From Rhizomys pruinosus (taxonomy: Eukaryota; Chordata; Mammalia; Rodentia; Spalacidae), in the NCBI GenBank assembly GCA_009823505.1, contig VZQC01010571.1, positions 550,292 to 614,291 of the forward strand: 64,000 nt of DNA, read 5' to 3'. Below, piece after piece: positions 22,222-34,189 of the stretch. The notes below the pieces were generated by a model. The model saw only the letters and a list, made by a program, of their open reading frames with translations. It was not told the origin of the DNA and did no database searches. Both the position numbers and the translations under genes were made by a program. Position 1 is the stretch's first letter; each line of letters starts with the position of its first letter.

Positions 22222-22251
<30 letters not shown>
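22190..22251 (+). repeat. (TTTA)n and (GT)n
   Basis: TTTA units followed by GT units at 22225-22251. Probably the tail of the SINE that follows. Confidence 0.9.
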
Positions 22252-22252
<1 letters not shown>

Positions 22253-22382
22253 CAAGATTTGCTTATGAATATAAGAGCACAGCTTGTGGAAGTCAGTTGT
22301 GTCCTTTTACCATTTGGGACTGAGGGATTGAACTCAGGGTATCAGGCATGGTGGCCTGATAAACCATCTCTGTGGCTCTGGG
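22252..22382 (-). repeat. tRNA-derived SINE (B3-like), minus
   Basis: Same type as 1-146: gtggaagtcagttgtgtcct, ggattgaactcagggtatca, aaaccatctctgtggctc. Confidence 0.68.
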
Positions 22383-22720
22383 TTTGTTTGTTTTCTTCCT
22401 AATAAAAGGACAACATTTGGGGAATCTGGCTAGACAGACATGCAGCTGAGGGAAATTGGTAAGCTCAGTCCTATGGAGTTGGTTCTGAGAACCTGTATCC
22501 TAGCCAGGAATGGCGGCTGCTCTGAGCCACACCTATGCTGCTTGTCCTTTCAGCACAGCACCGCCTGCCTAATCTGAACCCTTGTATCGCTTAGGATATG
22601 ATTTGTGTAATTAAACAGAGTTTATGGCTCTTGTTGACATAGAAGTTGGGACGGAGTCTCCCTACCCCACCTCTTAGAATAGGTATTTACAATTAACTAC
22701 CTCTTCAAAAAATATTTCTT
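22383..22720. other. Unique stretch, no gene seen
   Basis: No supported feature. Ends in aaaaaatatttctt, the likely target of the next B2. Confidence 0.4.
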
Positions 22721-22930
22721 GGGGCTGGAGAGATGGCCCGACTGCTCTTGCAGAGGACCTGGGTTCGATCTCCAGGACCCACATGGCGGCCGAGAACCAT
22801 CTTTGACTCCAGTTCCAGGGGAAGCCGACGTCCTCTTCTGACCTCCGAAGCATTGCACAACACAGGTGCACAAACCTACATGCAGACAGTACATTCATAC
22901 ACATACAAGAATAAATAAAAATTTTAAAAA
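22721..22930 (+). repeat. B2 SINE, plus, head deletion
   Basis: B2 starting ggggctggagagatggc but joined directly to ccgactgctcttgcag, so about 17 bp covering much of the Pol III A-box region are missing. The B-box-like ggttcgatctcc remains. Flanks aaaaaatatttctt and aaaaaatctttctt look like a TSD with one mismatch. Confidence 0.92.
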
Positions 22931-22951
22931 TATTTTAAAAAATCTTTCTTC

Positions 22952-25827
22952 TGATTTCTGAAAGGAGCTACCCATTTTCAAACTGCTTTAGCTACGCAGT
23001 CCTGAAAACCCCCAAGCACCTGTGCCAGTTTCACAAGCTTGGTTTGGGTAGCAAAGGGCCTCTTGATTTTTGCCCAGACAGCCCTCAGAATCTAATGGAT
23101 ATGTTTTTCTGGATATCTGCACCTTAAGTGCAGGTGTCAGATATACAGACCGGAAGGGAGCTGAGGAATGAGGACTCAGGCAATCGGTGCAGTCACAGGA
23201 AACCACTGAACGAGAATTTACATTCTCCCTCGGAGATAAGTATTTAGGGCTAATAATTGCCAGCACTAGCCCACAAATACAATATTTTCCATGTCACAGA
23301 TGACTTTTGCCTTGATGGTGATGTGTTTCCCCTTTTACAATAATTGCCAGTTTCAGAAAAAAATCTTTCAACGTTGCTGCCTGCTAATCCCATTTTAAAG
23401 GTACAGAGATTATATTTTTAGCAAAGAAACCTGCACCTGCGAGCCTTATCTTGGAGAATAATTCCTGTTCATTTGCAATTTTCCTTTAAAGACTTTGAGC
23501 TAGAGTCACTTACTAACCACAAGTACAAAATGCATTATGTTTTAACAGCAAATCCAAATTAAAAGCTCAGTAGTGTGGAACAGATGAAGCCCTCGGTTCA
23601 GTTCCCAACTAAAACCCTGGCTACATTTTATTATTTCTAAACCTTTCTTACTGCAAGCCATCAATCCACTGACTTCCTCTGGCTCCTCTGAGCTTTGAAC
23701 TGTACCTTTACGGAGCTATAAATTAGCATTTCACTGAACTGCACTATAATTTGCATTAATTTCTTTAGAGTTGAAGTTGTCTATCTGTGAAGACATCTTT
23801 ATAGTCCTTAGCATTTGCTCAGGAAAGTCATGCTTAACTGAAAGATGTAAAACATAAATTTTAAAAATATGGTTTGGCTTTTATCTCCAGGTGGAAAATA
23901 AAAGTGGTCAAAGTTGTGTGTTCAGTTCCGTGATCCGGAACTCGCTTTCTACCATTTCAGTCCAAGTGTTGATGGCATAGCTGGTTGGTTCAGCAACAGG
24001 AAGCAGAGGAAGAGCTGAGCTCTGCTCTCACCCACCCCAGCACAGCCTTCCATGGAATGCACGGCAGGAGAGAGTTCTGAGCCCAGGGGACAGAGCTCCT
24101 GGCGGTGGTATGGCCAGACTTGGGCTCAGAGAAACGGCCCTGACCTGGTGCTGCAAATGGCCCCCTGTGAGGAGCCGCAGATCAAGTGTCTGGGCCCTCT
24201 ATTCTGTCATAGAGCCAGCAGCCTGGACGAGGTGGTAGTGGGGTTAGGCAAGACACCATGCATCCATAAGGGGCTGAAGTCAAAGGAAATCCACTTTCAG
24301 CCCGCTCTGCTGAGGACCCAGATCCCCAGTGCGCAGGCCTGGCTGCATCAGGGCTGCTGGCCCGCTGGGCACCTGTCTGTTGCTGTGCCTTTCCACTCCT
24401 GCCCAGGCTTGCCTGCCCAGGCTTGCCCCTCCACCAGCTCTCCTTGCACTGCCTGCCCCGCCCTTCATGCTGCATCCAGCAGAAGCTGATCCTTTAGTGG
24501 AATTTGTTTTCCAAGCTTTAAAAACAATATTACCGGAGGGTAAAAGAAAACCCAAGCCCTCAGTCCTTGGGCCTCCTGCCACCAAACGCCTTTAACTCTG
24601 GCCCTGAGTTTTTTGTGTCCCTTTGAAATAGACACGGTTTGGGTTGAACCTGCACTTCCTAGCATCTGGAGAAGAGGAGGAAGAATACACTATTTTTAAA
24701 AGGAACTTTCTGGAAAGTGTACAAGACCTGATAATTAAAAAAATAAAGGCCAAACCCTCAGCTGCACAAACAGCTCTTGTTCTCTTCCAGCAAAGGTCTG
24801 TCAGGAATGCCCACCTTCCTCTCCCCGAGAAGAGCAATTAAGGAGCCGGGAAGCATCACCACTCAGTCTGTTTTCTAGCCGCCTGCTCGGTCCCCTCCTT
24901 TGATCTAGCTGTGAGCAGGAGGGAGCCTCCCCAGCCAGCCTCTTGCCTACAGCCACTTTGTAGGCACTGTGTTCAAGGCGCGTTCCCTCTCTCGGAACAT
25001 ATTTTTTTGAATCAAGAGTGTCCACATCTGTCTTTATAACCAGCCGCTTCTCTGGCCTCAAACAAGTTCTCTGTGAGTTTCCCCAACTGAGCTCAGTGGG
25101 ATCTCTGTCAGCTGCAAGATTTATGTCATCTTGTCCAGTCCTGAGAACTGTTCCTTCAGTTTCTCACATCTGGATCTAATTGGAAAGACATTAAGCGCAC
25201 TGGAAAAGCAGATTTGAGGTCCGTTCTTTATAGATATCCCCGTTAAAGAAGCTGACAGCCATAGGTTTGAGTGATATGAGCCAAGGCAACGTCTCAAAGA
25301 GAGAGAAGCACAAAATTATGAAAGAGCTGCTGGAAACGAGAAGGTCCTGTTCCAGGGTGACATTGCTCCAGCTGCTTCAGGAGGGAACCGGGCACAGTGC
25401 TGCCAAGCACAGTCTTTGTCTCACGGAGCGTGGGATCCACACAGGATGAGTGGGACCTTCGGTGTTTGCACGGCTTGTGTCTTCCCCAGCTTACGCGCTG
25501 GCATTTGGGTGTGTTTACACAAACATTTTAGAGGACAGGAGGGTGGCTGGTAACTACAAATGTCGTAACCTTCTTGCCTCACTGTCCCCTTTAGGGCCAC
25601 CACACCCTGTGGTGTCTTGATACATAACAATAGAAACATCTAATCAGCCTGGAGCAAAGACTGAACATGCTCTGTGACAAACCAGAGCCCTCTCTCTCCC
25701 TCTCGTCTGAAGGTTTCAGATAAGCCCTTCCGAGGGCGAAAGCAGAGGGTCTCAGAATGATCATCATTGTTGCAGTTCTCAGACTTACAGCTGGTGTTCA
25801 AAAAATCAAAATTAAAAAGCAGTTGTT
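22952..25827. other. 2.9-kb SINE-free block
   Basis: No B1, B2, LTR or LINE recognised. The AT-rich part (about 23270-23960) is followed by a GC-rich part (24000-24600) with the largest frame at 24052-24489 (145 codons), which has no recognisable domain. A 14-bp tandem doubling, cctgcccaggcttg, lies at 24398-24425. I cannot tell whether this is conserved noncoding DNA, unrecognised exons or chance. Confidence 0.5.
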
Positions 25828-26175
25828 GGGGCTGGAGGGATGGCTCAGCCGGTAGAGCGATTGCTGTGGAAACATGAGAACCCGAGTTCGGATCCCGGCG
25901 CCCTCCTAGGAGCCAAGTTTGGGTGTGTGTACCTGTAACGCTGGGCCGGGGAAGGTGGAACCGGGAGACCTGGTGAGCTCTAGAACTAGGTACCAGCCAG
26001 TCTAAGCAAAATGCCAAGTGCCAGGTTCACTGAGAGACCCTATCTCAGTAAATAATACTATAATAACACTATTAATAGTAACAACAGCAATAATAATGAT
26101 GATGATGTTGGTGTGGGGAGCAATAAAGACACCCAAAGTCTCCAAATGTGTACATACAGCCAAGCACGCCTGAAC
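25828..26175 (+). repeat. RSINE1/B4 composite SINE, plus
   Basis: Head gggctggagggatggctcag with box B gagttcggatcccggc, B1-like middle (tgtaacgctgggccgg to ggttcactgagagaccctat), an AAT/ATG-repeat stretch at about 26050-26108, and a CA-rich tail. Confidence 0.82.
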
Positions 26176-26749
26176 ACATATGTTCAACACATACACAGCA
26201 GGTGTTATCAGAGTGCTGTTTCTTTATCTGGATTATATGTCAAATCCTAGCCCCTCTAGTTGCTCAGGAGCAGCCTGTTCTCAGTCCTGGCCCCCAAATG
26301 TCTTATTAGAGTACAAAGTGGGCTCTGGGAGCCTGGCACAGGCCTTTGACAAGGAAGGTATTTGGTTCTCCCTGCAGCCTGCTAGGAAGGTACTATTGCC
26401 TTCTTTGTGTGCAGAGGGCTCCCATGGGCCAGGTCCATACTAAGTCCTGCAGTGTTCCTCCAGATGGAGGCACAGTGGGTACTGAGGGATGCCAGAGAGG
26501 CCCTGCCACAGGCTTTCCAGTCCAGGATGTCTGTAGGGAACTCAGTGAAAGTGGCTGGTTCTAAGAGTGGCAGAAGGATACAGGCAGCAGGGAAGAAGGC
26601 CTGGTCCATCCTGGAGCCGCCTTATTGGTTTCACTACCACCTCTGCTGCCACCAGCCAGGTGCAGGGACAGAGCTGAGCACACGCTGCCCTGTTAAAATA
26701 TACACGTGGCTAGTCTACACTCTCTGATCTGTCATGAAGGTCTTTTCTA
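26176..26749. other. Unique stretch, no gene seen
   Basis: Several overlapping open frames on both strands (up to 125 codons across the neighbourhood), none with a recognisable motif or splice context. Confidence 0.45.
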
Positions 26750-26946
26750 AATTTTATTTAATGTGTATGAATGTATTGCCTGAGTGTACATGTGTCATGC
26801 AACGCCAGTGGAGGTCAGAGGAGGGTGTCAGATCCCCCTGGAACTGGAGTTACAGTTATTAGCCGCCATGAGGGTGCTGGCAATTGAACCCAGGTCCTGT
26901 GCAAGAGCAGGCAGTGCTCTTAACCACTGAGCCATCTCTCCAGCCC
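26750..26946 (-). repeat. B2 SINE, minus
   Basis: Runs from ttttatttaatgtgtatgaa to gagccatctctccagccc. Moderately diverged. Confidence 0.93.
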
Positions 26947-27289
26947 ATGAAAATCCTTCTTACAGCCTGAACTATGTCTGCTGGAAGTTCATCTATTAAA
27001 CTCTTAACCCCCAGTGCCACAGAATGTGGCCTAGCAATGTGGGGGTACCTATCACTGTGACTTGGCCACATGTGCCATGGGAGGCGAACTGTCTGTTCAT
27101 GGACATCCTCCTCCCTGGCCACCCGAGGCGGCTTCCTTTTCCAGGGACAGTGATGAGCTGTCTTCCTGTTCTCTTTATAGCGTTTGTCATCCATAACTGG
27201 CTACAACTTCATGAGAAAGCAACTTGACAATTTCTCAAAATTTTTGTTCATCTCATATACGTAATTTACACAAAACATTTTAGAAGAAT
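26947..27289. other. Unique stretch, no gene seen
   Basis: No supported feature. Confidence 0.4.
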
Positions 27290-27660
27290 AGCCATTGAGG
27301 CGTTATTTGTAAGAGCAAAACACAATCTAAATGTCTATCACTAGGGCCAAGTTATGGTATGCCTTCACGGTGAAATGCTAGGTAGCCTTAAAGAGAAAAG
27401 GCTATTTATAGTAGCAGGAAAAGTTGTGTAAGCTGGGTGGTATTAGGTAGAAAAATGGTCACAGTGATTCTAGGTGAGGAAAAGCCAAAAGTCCATATAT
27501 GTATATGAATATACATGTACATGGATCTAACAAATGAATATCTGGAAGAGTATGCACCAAACTGTTCGTAGTAGTTGCTTCTGTGGTGTGGGACTGGGTT
27601 GAGTGAAGGATGAGACAATTTGGGAGACTAACCCTTAAACATTTTTAAAGTTTTGCAATG
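27290..27660 (+). repeat. Old L1 (L1M) 3' end, plus
   Basis: The order 'taagagcaaaacacaatcta / ccaagttatggtatgc / tatctggaagagtatgc / gtagttgcttctgtgg' matches the 3' UTR layout of ancient mammalian L1 elements. No coding capacity. Confidence 0.6.
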
Positions 27661-27879
27661 ATGCAGGTGTGGCAGCGCATGGCCAGCACTTGGGAGGCGA
27701 TCCCTGTAAGCCTGAGGGTGCTTGCTGCCTCATCTGCTGCGCAGCATTGATCTCGCTCTGGAATTTTCTGAGCTCCTATGGCCCTGCTCACTCACCGTAA
27801 CTTCTCGCTTCTTTGTTCATAGGGAAGTCTGTCTCAATTTTGCTTGTTTGTTTGTTTTTTTTTTAGTTTTGAGGTGAGC

Positions 27880-27883
<4 letters not shown>

Positions 27884-27915
<32 letters not shown>
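27884..27915 (-). repeat. Poly-T (32) flanked by 12-bp direct repeats
   Basis: T(32) lies between ggtgagcgttct (27873-27884) and ggtgagtgttct (27916-27927). The single difference is a CpG-to-TpG change. It looks like a tail-only retroinsertion on the minus strand. Confidence 0.7.
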
Positions 27916-27916
<1 letters not shown>

Positions 27917-27927
27917 GTGAGTGTTCT

Positions 27928-29831
27928 CTAGAAACCCTCAATTTACACTTTGTCTTCCAGGGAGCTCCCTCCTTCCCTCCTAGAGGTAGAAGAAGGGAGG
28001 ATTTTCACCTCCGAAGGCTTTTCCTTGCATAAAAACATGGGAATTCTTGAAGTGCCTGCTCTTGGTGTGTGGAGGATGTCTTCATTAGGGAAGGGATCCT
28101 TCATGTGGAGGGAGGGAGGAAGAGCCAAGTGTTTCTTGTAAATATTGGAGCATAGAGCAGCAGGCTCCACATCCCATAAAGCAGCCATTTTGATGCCGCG
28201 GATACCAAGACAGGGAAGACCCAGTTCTGCCCTACTCCGGGGACTTAGTCTTTCACCTGGGAGTCAAGGCAGAAACGCCTCAGCAAGGGGCATGATGCCG
28301 CCCTTCCGTGTTCAACCTGCTTCTCTGGAGTTCTCCTCAGCTCATGCTACCCAGGCTTCCATGGCATGAAGTATGGTTGTGTTGTGAGATTCTGGCCAGT
28401 GGAATTCGAGGGCTTTTGTCCCCACATAATGTCACTCTATACACCATCTCCCATTTTATCTCTCCTTCCACTGGCTGAATGGAGAAGACCATAATGTCAG
28501 CCAAAAGGGCAGAGTCGCATGGCACACCAGTGAACTGGACCCTGTTCAGGAACACTGCTGGACTTCAGCAGCTAGCTTACTTTGGCAGTGCACAGGGACT
28601 AGAGTATACAAGTTATTCTTCCCTTTCCCCATAGAAAGGCTTCACAGAGAGGGGCCAGTTTCCCTTGGGGTACATCCCAGACTACATCTGATACTGTAAG
28701 TACTACTTACTTTTGGAAATCAAGGTATTACCTTGTGCCTTTTATGTTTGTACTCATTCCCTGATCTTCCTCCTTTGAAATATCATCCTACCCTTTTTCA
28801 GCTAATAATGCTAGCTATACAAAGCACTAAAGTCACACACTGTCAAATTCCAAGTAGCTTTATTGCTTTTAGAAACCACCCGCTCTTTAGCAAATTCTTT
28901 TAGCCTTTTGATAACTTAATTCATATCTTCTCCACATATTTATCCAACGAGGCAGATTTTAATTCTGGCAATGGTCAACCTCTTTTCCTCCTAGGCTTTG
29001 ATACTACCAGATGCTAGAGGAAAAACATTCGCAATATGCCTACAATCTATTTCAACATACGATTCCATCCAATTGAATGTCAGGCATTTCTAAAGAATGC
29101 TGTTGGTTGATATAATGTACCTTGCTTAAGTTAAGGTTTTGATTTGAAATTGCATATTGGAATGTCTTGTATGTTTTGCTCCAAATTTCTAAATCTATCA
29201 CAGCTACCCTCTTCTAGCTATCATGTTTCCTTTAATGATTAACCATCAAGAGTAGAGTTTAACGTGGTATCTTTAGAAAGCAAAAGAAGGAAAATATTCT
29301 GCTTCTGAAAGGAAGTGTATCCTGGGGATTGGGCTGCCTGATAATAGACATTAGGAACTGCCAGTTGTCATGCTTGCAGCTTAACATAGATTAGGATGCC
29401 ATCACTGATCGGTGCATAAATTCTTACACTTGTAATTTTACATCTTCATCTGCAGACGAGCAATTAGAAAATACTGTTTGAGTGTGTTAGCATATGTCAT
29501 TTGTCTTAGAGCACTGGCAGTTTCTAAGAACACCAAAGGACATTTTACAGAGGTGTTTAGCAGGCTTCATTTTTATCCCCCAAAGTATTCTAAATTTCTT
29601 CTTATTTAGGGGTGGAAGTAAGTGAAGAAGAACTTTTGAGATCATGTTGTTTTAATACGAAGTAAGCCTTTTTGTTTGATTATATTGTCTTAATAAAGGT
29701 ATTTTAAGGACATCAAATATCAGCTTTTCCTTTGAGATGGTATTTGTTTCTAAACTTTACAAACTGCTTCTAGAGGAAATTCTAAAAATTATCAAATCAG
29801 CGTCATATCTTGGTAATGTGCTTTTCTTCTG
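27928..29831. other. 1.9-kb SINE-free block
   Basis: Mostly AT-rich from 28600 on. No repeat or exon recognised. Small frames near 27950-28370 on both strands are unsupported. Confidence 0.45.
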
Positions 29832-29844
29832 GTTGTAATTTTTT

Positions 29845-30078
29845 ATTTTTTTAAATATTTCATTTATTATTTTTATTTTATATGTATGAGTGTTTTGCCT
29901 CCATGCATGTAAATGCACCATGTACATGCAATGCCTGCAGAAGCCAGAAGAAGGTGTCAGATCTTGGGAACTGAAGGACAGACAGTTGTTACCCACCAGT
30001 TGGGGCTGGGGATTGAACCTCGGTCCTCTAGAAAACTTAGAGTATTATTAACCACTGAGCCATCCTTCCAGGCCCCTA
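29845..30078 (-). repeat. B2/B3 SINE, minus, with 13-bp TSD
   Basis: Minus SINE ending ctgagccatccttccaggcc. Flanked by gttgtaatttttt at 29832-29844 and from 30079. Confidence 0.88.
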
Positions 30079-30359
30079 GTTGTAATTTTTTTTTAAAGAC
30101 ATTTTACTTCTTTGGTTTTGCAGTGTGTGAATTTTAAAAAGAAGACCTTCCAGAAAAGAAAATTTAGAGCTAATTCCAATAAAGTTTTTTCAAAGTTATA
30201 ATAATTTAATATAAATTTAGTTTACAGCACAGGAGAATACTCACCCTGTCAACCTATCATGATTCTTTATTTGAGAGATGCACATTTAGTCACTATCTAG
30301 CTCTAGTTAAATAGCCAATGTTTCACCATCACGTGGATTATTCACCTAAGGTTTTTTAT

Positions 30360-30524
30360 CTTTTTTTTTTTTTTCTTTTTTGGTCTTTTCGAAACAGGGT
30401 CTCCCTGTAGCCCCAGCTGTCCTGGAACTCGCTCTATAGACCAGGCTGGCCTTGAACTCACAAAGATCCACCTGCCTCTGCCTCCCGAGTGCTAGGATTA
30501 AAGGCATGCGCCACCATGCCCAGC
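30360..30524 (-). repeat. B1 SINE, minus
   Basis: Poly-T, gaaacagggtctccctgtag to gccaccatgcccagc. Confidence 0.95.
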
Positions 30525-30667
30525 TGCCCCTGAGGTCTTAATAAAGACAGAAATAGTTCCCTAATTTCTTTGTTGAGTCTGGTATTAGTAAGACTGTACA
30601 AAAGAGGTAGTTATGAGCTGACTAGATATCTTGAACATAGGTACTGTTTTTATCCATCCTGTCCTAA

Positions 30668-31770
30668 AATCATTCAACTGGTACTTGTTGAGAGTCTTCC
30701 ACTCTTGGTGCTGAGTAGTCAACAAAGAATACTTAGTGACTACAGCACAGAAAATAAGCAAGTAAATGGTTAGATATGCAATACAACTTTTACAAGGAGA
30801 TAAAATGTCACCGAAAATTAGGCAGTTTGAGGAAATGTAAGAACATTAGGCAGTGGTGTTGTGTGGCTCCTTTGAATCCAGAGGGCCTGAGAAGGTGGCA
30901 TTAGAGGAGAGGACTGGGGAAGTGAGGAAATGGAAGTGTATCCAGGCCCAAGAAAAGTATGTGAGACTCCTTGAGTCGGGAGTGAATTTGGGAGTCCAAA
31001 AATGAGGGGCTTCTGTGCTGAAAGTCCACGGCATGGGGAGGTCTGGTGTGACGAGCCTGGTGGGACCCTTACATCTTGGGCCATAGTAAGAAGTTGGGGT
31101 TTGTTCTAAGAGAAATGGGGAGCTCCTGGAGAGAGTAACCTGGCCTTGCTTACATGTATTAGTTATGCAAAGGTTACACTTGAACTGAGAAAATAGACCC
31201 GGGAATCAAGTTAGGGATCCATGGTGTGAGTCTCCTCAAAGATGACTGTGCTGTGGGCTCAGACATAAAGACAAGTGGTGAGAACTAGATTCTGGAGAGA
31301 TTTCAAAGAACCAACTGAGCTGGTTAATGGGTCAGGTGTAGGAAGTGAGAGAGCGGAAGCAAGGGAAGCTGAATCCTGGGAGCAGAGCAGGTGGCTGAGT
31401 GGGGCACAATTTCCTGGGAGAAGAGTGGAGGGGGGATGGGAATGAACATTCAATTTGGGTGAGGATTGAAATGCAATGTATTAGACATATGAGTGGAGAA
31501 ATCCACCAGACAGGATAAAATCCACCAGGCATGAGAACTCGTGTGCCAAAGGCAGTCTAAAGAGCAATGCATACTGTCCGTATTTATACAGGACTTAGGC
31601 CATAAGCCTCACTGAAATCATCTAGAGAGTATATTAATGGGAAGAGAAGAGGTCTAATAACAGACTTCCGCCAGGAAGAAAGAAATGTTAGCCCCACTTG
31701 CAAGGGGCAAAGAAAGAGGAAAAGCCGGAGTTCAGGAAGTCCCGAAGCCAAGCAAAATCTAGCCTTTTAT
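30668..31770 (-). repeat. Ancient L2-like LINE remnant, minus
   Basis: Segments typical of antisense L2 appear in order: cattcaactggtacttgttg, agaagttggggtttgttctaag, agcaagggaagctgaatcctg, atgtattagacatatgagtgg, tcatctagagagtatattaa and gaagagaagaggtctaataa. Heavily decayed. The Leu/Pro-rich minus frames here are not a gene. Confidence 0.55.
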
Positions 31771-32174
31771 CCTTAGGAAAAATAAGTTGCTAAGTAGCAG
31801 ATTCTATGTAGATGCTTACTGGTTAACCCCATAGGCATCTGCTTATTTGAGTTCTGTTTTCACAGGGTCTCCAAATGAGCCTCCTCGCTGCAAATCTCCA
31901 CCCCTTGTAAAAGGGTCAGCCCTGCACACCCCACACCCACCGGTCCAGACAAGTCCAGCAGCTTCTGCTACCACTGTGCACCTTCTGAAGTCACACCCCA
32001 GCTATCCTTAACTCCCCATATGACCACAGGAGGCAGTAAGCCCGGGTGATCAAGCAGGAACCTGTGGCTTCAGCTCCCACACGTACCCAGACCTTGGTTC
32101 TCAAAGGGCTCCATGTCCTGATCCGTTCATACTACCCTGTGAGCACTTGCAGCAGGGCCTCTCTCTGGCTCCAG
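31771..32174. other. Unique stretch, no gene seen
   Basis: A pyrimidine tract ending in cacag at 31861-31865 resembles a splice acceptor, but no matching donor or coding frame could be supported. Confidence 0.35.
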
Positions 32175-32400
32175 AGGTGGTACAGTGCAGTAATCAGAAA
32201 GCCTCAGAGCCAAACTGTTTAGGTCCGAGTTCCAGAACTACCCAAAACAAACCATGTGGCCTGTACAATCATTCATCCATGAATCTGCAAGTCCCTCCTT
32301 TAACTGGGGTGGAAGTCAAGCGTGGTGGATGAGGTTATGGTGAAGAATTCATTACCAGAAATGGGAAATCCTTAGCACTGAGCAAGTGCTTCCTCAGCAC
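32175..32400 (+). repeat. MIR, plus
   Basis: gtgcagtaatcagaaagcct, gccaaactgtttaggtccga and gttccagaactac follow the MIR tRNA-like and core order. Confidence 0.6.
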
Positions 32401-32694
32401 GGCAAGCTCTATCGTTCTAATAGTTGAGGTTTTTACTTGTCCAAGATTGTGGCTAATAAGGAGGGAAACCAGCTGTTGAGCACAACCTTGTTCAGCTGCA
32501 AATCCCATGTGCCTGACCCAGCTTGCTGCAGGATTCAAGGAGCAGGCTCAACTGCATGGCATTTATATGCAGGCCATGCTAGAATAGTTTCCCATGGGCC
32601 CACTTTTGTCACCAAGGCCCATGTCTTCCCAACTCTGAGTTTACTGAAGCCTTTTGGAAGTTTAATATTGGCCATGATATCTATATCTACATAT

Positions 32695-32715
32695 ATATAT
32701 ATGTATCATATCATA

Positions 32716-32766
<51 letters not shown>

Positions 32767-32857
32767 TCTACCATATGGATTCTGATTCTGGGATTGAACT
32801 GAGGTCATCAGGCTTGGCAACCAGTGCTTTTACCAGATAAGCCATCTTGCCAGCCCA
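32695..32857 (-). repeat. tRNA-derived SINE (B3-like), minus, with (TC)n
   Basis: A (TC)n tract (32721-32765) leads into ggattgaactgaggtcatca and gataagccatcttgccagcc, the same SINE type as 1-146. Confidence 0.75.
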
Positions 32858-33260
32858 GCATTTTCTTTAGAGAATCAGTTGAATATTTGTCAGCACTGCT
32901 TATACATGGCAGAACCCTTTAGAGACTCTAGAATCTTCCATCCCTCCACTAGAATGATTTTGCTGATGTCATCTTCTCAACAGTGGCGTTGAGGACCACA
33001 TGCCTTTATTCACATGGCCAGGGGTGAAGCTGAGCCACGTTTATGCCTCTGCACAAGAACTCAGCACACTGTATTTATGGTAACTTGTTCTGTGTCACGT
33101 CTCTGGTAACCCTTATCAGACTGCACAGGCATTCAGGCAATCTCTCTAACTGTGTGGCCTTGTCCTTGTAAGCAGGTCTAACTGAGCATCAGGGAGCTAG
33201 CTGACAGACAGCAGAGCCTTCTCTCAGCCACCTGCCCTCTGCCTGACATATGGACAAGCC
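32858..33260. other. Unique stretch, no gene seen
   Basis: No supported feature. Confidence 0.4.
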
Positions 33261-33662
33261 ATGGGCCTCACCCAGTCTTTCTTTGAAGTCCTACTACCTT
33301 CACTGAACACAATGCCCCTTCCTTTCGGGGCCCACATTCTTTTGCCCACGGCTTCCAGCCCTGAAGCTCAGCCTACCATTTCCCACAATAAGATTCGCAC
33401 CTTGTTCCCCAGCCCCAGCTCACACTCCCAGCCATGCCTTTGGCCTGAAGGGTCCTCTTTCTCCAAGTCTCACCCTTTATGTGGCTTCTGTTTGATCTTT
33501 GTCATTTGTTGGTGCTACCCACCCTCCTTGGCAGTTGCCACTTTACAGCCCAGCTCTTGGTGTACCTTGCTCCTGGCTGAAGAGCTGTGCATGTTAGTGT
33601 GGGTTTTTCTAGTGCTGAGCTCAGTGCATGGTTTTCAATAGATATTTGTTAAATAAATGACC
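33261..33662 (+). repeat. Possible L2 3' end, plus
   Basis: Ends gagctcagtgcatggttttc then aatagatatttgttaaataaatga, the classic L2 3' terminus. The upstream pyrimidine-rich part is consistent but weak. The 126-codon plus frame here is not regarded as a gene. Confidence 0.55.
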
Positions 33663-33689
33663 ACACCCAGAGATGAATCACACAGACCA

Positions 33690-34030
33690 GGTCCTTCCCC
33701 CAAGGGAATAATGACAGACTGTGACAAGTGCTGTACGAGAGATAAACAAGGTTATATGCTGGGTGTGGGGCATCAGAGGAGGCCTTCGCATGCTGAGACC
33801 TGAAGGCTGGCAAGCTGATGCTCACTGGAAGACTGACCAGAGGCACCTGCAGTGGAAACGAGCCTGTTGCAGAGGAGGAACAGAATGGAGCCCAGCGTAG
33901 ACATGAGCAATGGGGAGAGTCCGCATCGGTCCCCAGGAAAAGGTCAGATTCTGTCAGGAGCAGGAGCCCACTAAAGAGTTGATTGCGAGTGACCTTATCA
34001 GGTTCTAAAGGCTGCTTTGGGCAGCTGTGG
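33690..34030 (-). repeat. L2-like remnant, minus
   Basis: agactgtgacaagtgctgta, ggccttcgcatgctgagacctgaagg and ttctaaaggctgctttgggc follow the antisense L2 order. Confidence 0.5.
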
Positions 34031-34189
34031 TTTGTAGGGAGCCGGCATTGTCACCTTGGTTCCCTTGGGGCCCAGGCTCCCTTTGCAGGCATCTTAGTCA
34101 CCCCTCATGGTCTCCTTTGGGGGCCCCAGCACCAACCTTGTTCTTGGAGAAGATCTGCCATTAGTTTGGCTTGCAGTCCTCTTTAAAGG

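Noticed and set aside
24052..24489. 145-codon plus frame in GC-rich DNA
   Set aside because: No domain, no splice or promoter signal, and overlapping open frames on the other strand, as expected in GC-rich noncoding DNA.
27662..27720. B1 fragment (gcaggtgtggcagcgcatgg, cacttgggaggcg)
   Set aside because: Too short and scrambled to separate from chance or from the preceding L1M tail.
31855..31920. Exon starting after the acceptor-like ttctgttttcacag
   Set aside because: No matching donor or conserved frame follows; acceptor-like sites are common by chance.
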